From the NCBI GenBank assembly GCA_016758965.1, contig JAEPRB010000554.1, positions 1 through 13,920 of the forward strand: a DNA stretch of 13,920 bases, in the 5' to 3' direction. This DNA is from Circinella minor. Taxonomy: Eukaryota > Mucoromycota > Mucoromycetes > Mucorales > Lichtheimiaceae. Below, in pieces: positions 7,144 to 13,920 of the stretch. Made by a program: the position numbers and the translations under genes. Under the pieces are notes generated by a model that saw only the letters and a program-made list of their open reading frames with translations, had not been told where the DNA came from and ran no database searches. Each line of letters begins with the position of its first letter. The first letter of the stretch is position 1.

Positions 7144-8589
7144 ATAAGAGGTTAATTCTAAATGATATTTATATAATTGTTTTTGGTTTCCAGCTATTGT
7201 CTTTTTTCTTTTTCCTCGATACAACTCCAAAGTAAAGCTGAATTATTCCTTGTTATTTGCTTTGATTATCTTCCAAGGGCCGCTGAATTTTGGTTCGGGA
7301 AATTTCCAAGTTCCTTTAGGTTCAATTTTCATAACCATGTCTCCTATTTTAAATTGTGGTCTTTCTTTTCTTCCACGGTTGTAATATTTCTTTTGTCGAG
7401 CTTGACTTTTTTATATGTTCGATTTTACTTGCTGGTGTAGAATTTGTCACAGACTTAGTAACAGGCAGACTTCGGTAAAAGCGAACTCATGGTAACATGG
7501 GTTGTACAAGCTGGTTCAGTAGTATAAAAGGGCTGCTGGACTGGAAAAATAAAAAATTAACCTCTTTTTCTACTGTATCATTTATTGACCTGGTTAAAAG
7601 TTCATTATAGATAGGACTAGTCTATAACAGAATTGGTAAATAATGATTAAGATAAGCAATCCACGATTCAGTGTTATGATTTTTTATTGCTGGTAAGTTT
7701 AGTTCTGCTGTTGATGGTAAGATTGGTTTTCTACCGAACATGACTTGAAATGGTGATTTCAGCGTTGATGCGTGTTTTGTTGTGTTTATCGCAAATGTGA
7801 CAAATGGCAAATAATAGTCCTATAATTCTGGTGTTTTTTCACAATATATCGATAAAGCTGTCTTAATACTTCTATTTCCCCTTTCTACTAGGCCGTCCAT
7901 TTGCAGGAATTGTACACTTGTGAGTGATCTAGCTACTCCTAAACATTGGCATACTGCTTGCATTGCTTCTGATATAAAATTTGTGCTGTTGTCAGTAATG
8001 AGTTTTTTGGGAACTGAGAATTTTAAAACAATTTCATATAATAAGACGTTTGCGATCAAGGAGGTGTCGAATCCTGGTAGTGCTGCGGTTACTGTCTATT
8101 TCGTTAAATATTTCATGCATACGAGTAAATAACGGTTGCCTCGACTTGATATTGGTAAAACTGCTATGTCTGCAGCCCAGATTTCCCCCGGTTCTCCAGC
8201 AATTGGAATACTTGTCATTGTTTCATATTTCTTGGTAGGTGTTTTATGGGTCTGACAACCATGGCAAGCTTTGATAAAATTGTTAACGTCGTTTTGTAAT
8301 CCTGGCCACCAACCTGTGTTTCTTGTGGTATCCAAAGTTCTATCACAACCAAAATGGCCTGATGTCGGGTGACTATGAATTGCGTGTAAAAATATTAATT
8401 GTAGTGTTTTCGGTATCACTGGAAGTGGTTTTGACTTGTTGGTGTTTTTAATACAAAATATGTTAAAGTGAGAGATAAAGCGAGTATCTTTTTCGTCTCG
8501 CCATTGTTTAATTTCTTTGTCATTATTTTGGTATTGTTGTATTTCCTCAAAGGTAATGGTTTTGTTGGTTTCTTGGTTGTTGCATGAGC
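7144..8589 (-). pseudogene. pol: gypsy integrase
   Basis: Integrase inserts the cDNA into the genome. Visible are the zinc-binding HH-CC domain (HAIHSHPTSGHFGCDRT...CHGCQTH) and the catalytic core with Asp in IWAADIAVLP, Asp in LITDNSTNF and Glu in DGLVERGNRS. Further on is KHASTLKSPFQVMFGRKPIL, and the C-terminal domain continues as KSQARQKKYYNRG, QFKIGDMVMKIEP and FSGPWKII towards the polypurine tract. TAG stops at 8096-8098 (after YLTK, where Trp is usual) and at 7820-7822 (between PEL and DYYLPFVTF, again where Trp is usual), a TAG at 7622-7624, a frameshift between about 7620 and 7420, and stops within the C-terminal domain make it inactive. Confidence 0.88.
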
Positions 8590-9185
8590 GACTAAGAGCA
8601 TCTGCGGAAGCATTGTCAATACCGCAGCGGTGAACGATGGTAAAATCGTAACTCGAGACTAATATAATCCATCTGGCTATTCGACCTCTTGGTGTTTTAG
8701 TGCCTATTATTGCTTTTAAAGCGGCGTGGTCGGTATATACTGTTAAAATAGCTCCATGGACATAACAGTGAAAGTAAATTAATCCCAAACTACAGCCATG
8801 CATTCATGTTCAGTTACGCTGTAATTTCTTTCTGCCGGTGATAAAGTACGACTAGCGAAAGCCACGGGTCTATGTCCTTGACAAAGTACTGCCCCAAGAC
8901 CGGTATCTGAGGCATCGACATGCAAGTCATAAGGAAGATTAGGGTCGGGATAAGCCAATGTTGGTAAGAGCATGAGTTTTTTCTTAAGTTTAGTAAAGGC
9001 TTGTTCTTGTTCTGAGCACCATTGCCACTTGGTTCTTTTGCGTAAAAGTAAAAAAAGTTGTTCTGCATCTTTTGATAAGTTGGATAAGAAGCGATGGTGA
9101 AAATTACACATTCCCAGAAATTGTGAAAGTTCTTTTTGATTGTTTGGAGTTTTCCATTCGGCAATTGCTTGTATTCATTTTGGAT
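8590..9185 (-). pseudogene. pol: gypsy RNase H
   Basis: RNase H removes the RNA strand during reverse transcription. After the connection region (ELSQFLGMCNFHHRFL, in a frame shifted from RT) come LHVDASDTGLGAVL (first Asp), ERNYSVTEHECMAVVW (catalytic Glu), VYTDHAALKAI (Asp) and IDNASADALSR (last Asp), so all four acidic positions are visible. A frameshift near 8795 separates the second and third blocks, and a TGA lies after DPK around 9170. Confidence 0.85.
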
Positions 9186-9791
9186 CAGCCTTTTCCTTCT
9201 TTGGAAATATAATAACCTAGAAACTTAACTTCTTGAACCATGAATTGACATTTCTTTATATTGAGTTTTAATCCTGCTACGGCAAGGATGTTCAAAACAA
9301 TTGCAACATGTTCGTAATGCTGGTCTTCTGTTGTTGATGTCAAAAGAACATCGTCTACATATATAGGTATGAACAAAAGTTAGATGTCCTAATAGATGTT
9401 TCATGAAACGACTATATATTAATACGGCATTTGTTAAGCCATATGGAAGAACTAAAAATCTGTAAAGTTTTTCGCCATCAGAAAAACAAGTTTTATATGA
9501 ATCGACCGGATCCATTCTCAGCTGCCAATACCCTGATTTCATGCCGAGTAATGTAAACCATTGTATTCCGGAGAGTTTGTCAATGATGTCTTCTATTCTG
9601 TCAAGTGGAAGCTTGTCTTTTTCTGTCACTGCATTAAGTCGTTTATAATTCACACAGAAACGTAAACTACCATCTGGCTTTGGTACCAAAATTGGTTGTG
9701 AACACTATGGACTCTTGCATTCCATGATAACACCACGGGTTTTCATTTGTTCAGCTTCAGCTTTGAGAGCTGCTTTTTCTGCCGATGAGCG
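9186..9791 (-). pseudogene. pol: gypsy reverse transcriptase
   Basis: RT copies the element RNA into DNA. Recognisable blocks are LVPKPDGSLRFCVNYKRLN (fingers), DKLPLDRIEDIIDKLSG, GMKSGYWQLRMDP, GEKLYRFLVLPYGLTNA and, after a frameshift near 9380, the catalytic IPIYVDDVLL, then KCQFMVQEVKFLGYYIS. The first catalytic Asp (normally FxxLDxxSGYWQ) is replaced by Gly, while YVDD is intact. A TAG at 9715-9717 lies where SPWCSQP is usual. A frameshift also occurs near 9190. The enzyme cannot be functional as it stands. Confidence 0.88.
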
Positions 9792-11424
9792 TCATGGGCT
9801 AGGTGTATAGATAGGTGGTGCGTTTCCTGTATTTATTTTGTGAACAATTGGAACTGAGGTTGTGGTTTCATCATATAAGGATGGATTTTGATGTAAGTTG
9901 TCGGAAATTCTTTGTGGTATGTTGTGCTGAATGATTTGTGCTGAATTTGAGTATAGTTTATTAAAATTTGCTGATTTTGGAATGATGGTGCGGTTGTCTG
10001 GATCTAAATAAACGCCTAAACCAATAAGCCAATCCATGCCTAAAATTACCTTGGTATTTTGTTGCGGAACCAGTTGAAAAGTTGCCTGATATTCTTGTTG
10101 ATTCATAATTATTGACGTTGTAACTTCTTTATCAGATAATGATTTGGATTTATTACCATTTTGAATATATAAAGGTGATGCTGGTTTAGTTTTTAATTGT
10201 GCTTCTTGTAAAGTGTCTTCATCCATCGATGTTATTTCTGCTCCAGTATCGATTAAAGCTCCTACCGTGATGCAACCTAATTGTATTTGTACGTTAAAAC
10301 ATAGCGAAGGGTTGTTCGTTTCGTCTGCTTGGACGGATTGTAATGTTGGAAAGTTTTTTATTGGCTGTATCGTTTGAGTATTTTGAGTTAAATAGTCGAA
10401 TACTGAAGTTGTTAATGTATCTTCATCAATGTTTTGTATTTGCTGGCTACTCTGTTGTGCAGTAGATGTTGTTCTACCATTTGATACGGAAGGTACTGAT
10501 TGTTGATTATTTTCTTTGTTTTTTCTTTTCCAGCATTCCTTGATCTTGTGTCCCGTTTTCTTACAAAAATGACATTTTCCTTTAAACTTTTTCGTTGTAT
10601 CATAATTGGTGTATTTATGTTTTCCTTTTCGCTGTATATTCATCTGAACGTCTTCCATAGGTGTAGCGCTATCAGTAATTTCTTTAGATAATGTCTCTGT
10701 AGGTTGGTTGTATGTTGGCGGTGAAGTTAGTGATGGTCCTAGGTAATATCTGTTTCTTGTGCAATTTTGTATGTGAGCTGTCTGGTCTGTTCTTTCTAAA
10801 TAAATTGCATATTGGATTGCTTGATCTAATGTAGCTGGTTTATGTCGGGATACTTCTTTTGCTACTTCTTCTTGAACATGATTTTGAAAGAAATAAAGCT
10901 TGAGTTCTTCTCTCATTTTGGCTTCTATATGGTTTAAAGCAAGTTTTAAGCGAGCGCTAAACGAAATCATACTTTCTGATTTTTGTTTTAAGTTTGGTAA
11001 GTCAAAAAGAGCCATAACTACTGTTTGTTCACAACCACCAAAGTAGTCAATAAAAGCTTTTTTGATCTCGGTAAAACTCTGTTGTTGTAGTTCTGTTAGT
11101 GTGTCCCACCAGTATATGGCGTCTTGTTGTAAGGCCATCATGAACTCTTTGGCTGCTTCACTTTCATCCTAATCATAATATTGTTTGATTTTGTCGAATT
11201 TTAGAAGCCACGCGTGAGCGTCTTCTGAGGCAGTTCCTTTGAAGGCAGGAACATCCACACGTCTCTTTTTGGAGGTGATGTTTTGATCGTTTTGCTGTCT
11301 TATAATATGCTGTCCACTGTTAACCATTTCTTGACTATCTTGATCGTCGCGCGCATTTTCCCAAGCTTCGGATGAAGATTCCAATGTGTTAGAGTAGATG
11401 GGAATTTTTTGTTTTAATGATGAG
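9792..11424 (-). pseudogene. gag: gypsy gag capsid, CCHC nucleocapsid and aspartic protease
   Basis: This continues gag downstream of the Tigger-type insertion. The region KRRVDVPAFKGT...DAHAWLLKFDKI and WWDTLTELQQQSFTEIKKAF is the typical retrotransposon Gag core, covering capsid. It is followed by one CCHC zinc knuckle, CHFCKKTGHKIKEC, in a basic context. Further on, ALIDTGAEITSM holds the DTGA active site of the retropepsin-like protease, and VILGMDWLIGLG is its conserved C-terminal block. A TAG at 11169-11171 interrupts the capsid between YYD and DESEAAKEF, and the frame is otherwise continuous to 9792. Capsid, NC and PR in one frame, with RT following in the same frame after the TGA at 9792-9794, suggest that gag and pol were once a single ORF. 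Confidence 0.85.
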
Positions 11425-11693
11425 TACAGTGAGTATTCACTAAACTGGTATTCATTAAACCGGTATTTCACTAAACCGGTGGTGTCTTGCAATTATTTTT
11501 TATATACTTAGTAAAATACCGGTAATTCCCTAAACCGGTATCCGCTATCTGGTGAATCTTTCCAAATATTTACTGGAGTTATATTAGTCTTTTTTCCTTA
11601 TATATATATATGTGTGTGTTTATATAAATAATATTAATTTTTTTATTGGTTCTGTGATCAAATTGGATAACATTTTTATTGTTATTATTAGAT

Positions 11694-12457
11694 TTAATTG
11701 GTAAAATCAGTGATTCGAGCTTGCTGATATGTCATCTCAGCTCTTTCCTTTGTTTCTTCTAGAAGCTTAATTTTTTTTTGCACCAAGTAAAAAATATCCA
11801 GATCGTCCTTGTCATCTAGGGAAAGTCTGTCAACAAATTGCTAGTAGCAGTGCCTTTTTTCTGCCAATTTGATATGGAGACTTTCTTCTACTTGCTTATA
11901 AAAGAACCCTGTCTCATCAATATTATAGATGCGTTCAGGTGGAAACTCAGAAATCTTCGCTTTCACAGCATTAAATTTGTCTTGAATGTTATCAGCATTA
12001 ACCTCCACCTCTCCAGATTCACCATGGATATGACGAGATTTAAAACCATATCGCCTCATAAACTTAGTTAACCAGCCATTGGAAAACTGGAAATCCTCCG
12101 GTACTTCAAGCTGGTGACGCCTACACTGGATTTTGGCTTAGTGAATAATGCTCACCATGGAGATAGGTTGGCTTGCATTAGCCATATCAGTAACGTACTG
12201 AGCAAGTAACAATTTAAGTTCTAGGAGTGCAGGTTCTCGAATTTTTTTTGGCATTAAGACGGTGTTCAGTCATTGTCATATATTCTTCTTCTTTCTTCAA
12301 AATATCACTTATAGTTTGTTGACCAGGTAATTTATCCAGCTTAAATTCGTCTTTAGCCTATCGAGCAAGTCCAGACTGAGTTATTTTTTCTCTTTGCTTT
12401 CTCAAACAAATAGCACGTTTTTGGCGGTTTGTCAATGCAAATTTTTTGCCTATTGTT
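11694..12457 (-). pseudogene. Tigger/pogo-type transposase (CENP-B HTH + start of DDE_1), internally deleted
   Basis: Homologues bind the element ends and catalyse transposition. The first part (LTNRQKRAICLRKQREKIT...LPGQQTISDILKKEEE) is the N-terminal CENP-B/psq-like helix-turn-helix. After a frameshift near 12250, the second DNA-binding domain ends in FSNGWLTKFMRRYGFKSR. The DDE domain begins with ERIYNIDETGFFYK, which holds the first catalytic Asp, and then breaks off after KLAEKRHCY (stop near 11841). The following frame jumps to a helical segment and a C-terminal YQQARITDFTN, similar to the short tail of Tigger proteins. The middle of the DDE domain, with the second and third acidic residues, is therefore missing. 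A TAG at 12358-12360 sits in LAR*AKDEF where Trp is usual, and a TAA lies at 12138-12140. Confidence 0.8.
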
Positions 12458-12564
12458 GATAATAATTAATAGTAGATAATTGAATACAGTAAAGTAAGAA
12501 TAAAATAAAAGAATAAAAATGATCTTTATTAAACAAAATGTCATCTTTTTTTATATAATATAGC

Positions 12565-12666
12565 TTAATTTAATTATAGTTATTCGTGCAGTATATTCTA
12601 CATATTACTACCAGGTTAATTTGACTATAGTTATTTTCCCAGTATATTCTACATATTACTATCGAC
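12565..12666. repeat. 51-bp direct tandem duplication inside the Tigger-type element
   Basis: Copies at 12565-12615 and 12616-12666 share TTAATTT...TATAGTTATT and CAGTATATTCTACATATTAC with a few differences. It lies between the transposase N-terminus and the right terminal repeat. Confidence 0.8.
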
Positions 12667-12752
12667 TGGGTTTCAATTCGCTAAACCGGTAATTCGCTAA
12701 ACCGGTACCAATCCTCACATATATTGGGTACCGGTTTAGCGAATACTCACTG

Positions 12753-13461
12753 TAATTCTTTTTCTTTTTTAGTGCAGTTGTTAGTGTATTTAGTGCCTTG
12801 ATTAACTCTTCATTATCTTGTGCTACCAATGAGGTTGTTTCGTGAGACGAGGTACTTGGCTTCGGATCGTATAGCTGCTGAATTTGTGCTATGAGTTGCA
12901 CTTGATCTGGAACTTTTTTTTCGAGGATTTGAATCAAATTATGTAATTGACTTGTTATTGATTCGCGCTCTGTTGGTGTGTGGGAGTTTAATTCAGTATA
13001 GACTTCGTGAACATGACGGGTGACTTGTTCAATTTCTTCTTGGTGTCGCTGATCCCTTTCGAGTGCTAACTGTTGCTCTCGATTGATATTACGTTCCCAA
13101 GCTTCAATGCTAGCTTGGTGACTTAGTGTTGATTGATTGCTAACTGTTGCTCTCTGATAAGGTTACTTTGTAGCTGGGCAAGTTCGCGTTGCTGGTGTAG
13201 TTCTTGAGAAAGAGTGAGAAGTTGATGATTAGGTTCTAAGTGAGCTTGCTGATGTTGCTGATGTGGTGTAAACTGTTGTGGGCCTATTAAATGCTGTTGC
13301 TGCAGTGCTGGTTGATGCTCTGCAAATTGCTGATGCTGAAGTGGTTGTTGTGGCTGCACTGCTGGAAGTTGTCTATCTAAAGACCATATATTTTCCTCAA
13401 CGGTGGACTCAACCCTGGGTTGATGTGAAGGAGACTGGTATGGTTGATTGGGTGAACTCAT
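12753..13461 (-). pseudogene. gag: gypsy gag, N-terminal Gln-rich and coiled-coil part
   Basis: The start at 13461 (MSSPNQPYQSP) is the first ATG after the primer binding site. The first 112 residues are dominated by Gln, His and Pro (QHQQFAEHQPALQQQH). A frameshift near 13145 moves the frame, which then stays open as a charged, helical-looking stretch (REQQLALERDQRHQEEIEQ) and reaches the Tigger-type insertion at 12752. The reading resumes on the other side at 11424 with no loss of frame: ...KKKKN then YSSLKQK. Gln-rich N-terminal extensions are not a defining feature of Gag, so this part is assigned by position and continuity. Confidence 0.7.
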
Positions 13462-13469
13462 TCTAAAAA

Positions 13470-13482
13470 CGTTTCTCCACCA
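13470..13482 (-). other. Primer binding site of the gypsy element
   Basis: On the sense strand TGGTGGAGAAACG begins two bases after the LTR, matching a CCA-ended tRNA tail. The tRNA was not identified. Gag starts only 8 bp downstream, at 13461. Confidence 0.65.
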
Positions 13483-13484
13483 AA

Positions 13485-13599
13485 TGTAATAGTTCTTAGT
13501 GAAACAAGAGTTCTCTTTATTTAATAATTATAATAATTGCTATTTATTTATTTGGTTTGGTGACTATTATTTCCTTTTATATTTATCATGACTATTACA
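13485..13599 (-). repeat. 5' LTR of the gypsy element (115 bp)
   Basis: The termini are perfect 8-bp inverted repeats, TGTAATAG (13485-13492) and CTATTACA (13592-13599). The inner edge abuts AA and a primer binding site. A 31-bp block (13567-13597) is repeated exactly at 5411-5441 in the 3' LTR remnant. At 115 bp this is short for a gypsy LTR. Confidence 0.85.
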
Positions 13600-13658
13600 T
13601 TAACATTTCACAAATTTCCAAATAAAGAACACTTTGCTGATTATTGTTACACTTAGCC

Positions 13659-13685
13659 CTCGCGAACCTCGCGAATCTCGCGAAG
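13659..13685. repeat. 9-bp tandem repeat CTCGCGAA(C/T/G), three copies
   Basis: Copies at 13659, 13668 and 13677 differ only in the last base. Two related words, CTCGCAGA and CTTGCGAA, follow at about 13720-13737. It is GC-rich and contains the palindrome TCGCGA, in contrast with its AT-rich surroundings. Confidence 0.85.
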
Positions 13686-13779
13686 CTAGCTCATATTGGG
13701 AAAATTGTGTCACAACAATCCTCGCAGACCTTGCGAAAATTTCCCATGGTCTTTAACAACGATCCAGATCACAATATGG

Positions 13780-13820
13780 GCTGATTCTTAAGATCTGCGC
13801 AGCAGAGCTTAAGAATCAGC
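13780..13820. repeat. 41-bp near-perfect hairpin
   Basis: The outer stem is 13 bp perfect (GCTGATTCTTAAG at 13780-13792 against CTTAAGAATCAGC at 13808-13820). There is then one mismatch, and an inner stem TCTGC/GCAGA with loop GCA. No T-run follows, and no known element end was recognised. Confidence 0.8.
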
Positions 13821-13920
13821 TGCACTTAATTTTTAATGAATCTGAATATAAATTATATCATTTGAAAGCCAGAAAAATTCTGATTTCAGTGATATAAATT
13901 TTATTTGATAGTTCAAACTC

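Larger units (their letters stand above)
11427..12752 (-). mobile_element. Tigger/pogo-type DNA transposon (1326 bp) inserted in gypsy gag
   Basis: The ends are CAGTGAGTATTCACTAAACT (left) and CAGTGAGTATTCGCTAAACC (right, read inward), each flanked by TA (11425-11426 and 12753-12754). Both ends carry extra subterminal copies of the TTCGCTAAACCGGTA word. Its interior encodes a broken Tigger/pogo-type transposase. Removing it with one TA puts the two halves of gag back in frame (AAT TAC TCA TCA), which fixes the boundaries. Confidence 0.9.
5405..13599 (-). mobile_element. Ty3/gypsy LTR retrotransposon, degenerate and invaded by two DNA transposons
   Basis: Read on the minus strand from 13599 the order is LTR, primer binding site, gag, protease, reverse transcriptase, RNase H, integrase, polypurine tract, LTR remnant. 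Integrase downstream of RNase H is the Ty3/gypsy order. Without the two inserted DNA transposons (5442-7126 and 11427-12752) the element is about 5.2 kb. The frame is broken by many stops and frameshifts, the first catalytic Asp of RT is lost, and the 3' LTR is truncated, so it is inactive. A target-site duplication cannot be tested because the low-coordinate end is missing. Confidence 0.9.
13600..13920. other. Non-coding right flank of the gypsy element
   Basis: No open frame or RNA gene is seen. It contains the CTCGCGAA repeats and the hairpin listed separately. Confidence 0.5.

Noticed and set aside
6888..7145. 85-residue minus-strand open frame with repeated IGHFSE-like words
   Set aside because: It is a translation of the 23-bp subterminal repeats and terminal inverted repeat of the Tc1-like element and has no independent coding evidence.
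9370..9390. Frameshift just before YVDD as a programmed ribosomal frameshift
   Set aside because: It lies inside the RT domain, where programmed shifts are not known, and the copy carries many other lesions. Decay is the simpler explanation.

Overview
The window is eukaryotic, AT-rich, and almost entirely built from transposable elements nested in and around one another. Several lines of evidence suggest a TE-rich early-diverging fungus, probably Mucoromycota: very short spliceosomal introns (62-75 bp) with GTAAGT-type donors, a C2HC zinc-finger transposase with a VYDG-like block, a DD34E IS630/Tc1-type transposase, Tigger/pogo-like terminal repeats, and a Ty3/gypsy element with a Gln-rich Gag. 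This placement is an inference from gene style; no rRNA or tRNA gene is present to anchor it.

Layout, left to right. (1) 1-685: the 5' end of an LTR retrotransposon on the minus strand that runs off the left edge, with a 279-bp LTR, a primer binding site and the first codons of gag. (2) 686-1571: non-coding, with a 22-bp x4 tandem repeat, AAT/GAT-type microsatellites and a (TC)18 run. (3) 1572-2843 (minus): a three-exon relic of a large zinc-finger transposase (CACTA/Plavaka Tnp2-like), cut short after its first catalytic block. (4) 2844-3021: a short divergent intergenic region. (5) 3022-5177 (plus): an unrecognised five-exon gene whose splice phases all agree. It is split by an 800-bp insertion (a 798-bp Tigger/pogo-type MITE plus a TA duplication) and carries a stop at codon 5. 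(6) 5405-13599 (minus): a degenerate Ty3/gypsy retrotransposon with a 115-bp 5' LTR. It contains two further DNA transposons: a Tc1/IS630-type element (5442-7126) that landed 4 bp inside the 3' LTR, and a Tigger/pogo-type element (11427-12752) that landed in gag. (7) 13600-13920: non-coding, with 9-bp CTCGCGAA-type repeats and a 41-bp hairpin.

The boundaries of the three inserted DNA elements are unusually clear. Each is flanked by TA. Removing the MITE, or the Tigger-like element, with one TA restores an uninterrupted reading frame. For the Tc1-like element the intact 5' LTR shows the unfilled version of the same site. The order of events can therefore be read: host gene and gypsy element first, three TA-target insertions later.

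No complete active element is visible. Every transposon protein carries frameshifts or stops, and many of the stops sit where a conserved Trp codon would be expected (TGG to TAG) or look like CAA or CGA to stop. This suggests C-to-T decay. The most original object here is the five-exon gene and its head-to-head arrangement with the zinc-finger transposase, which may be the remains of a two-gene DNA transposon.
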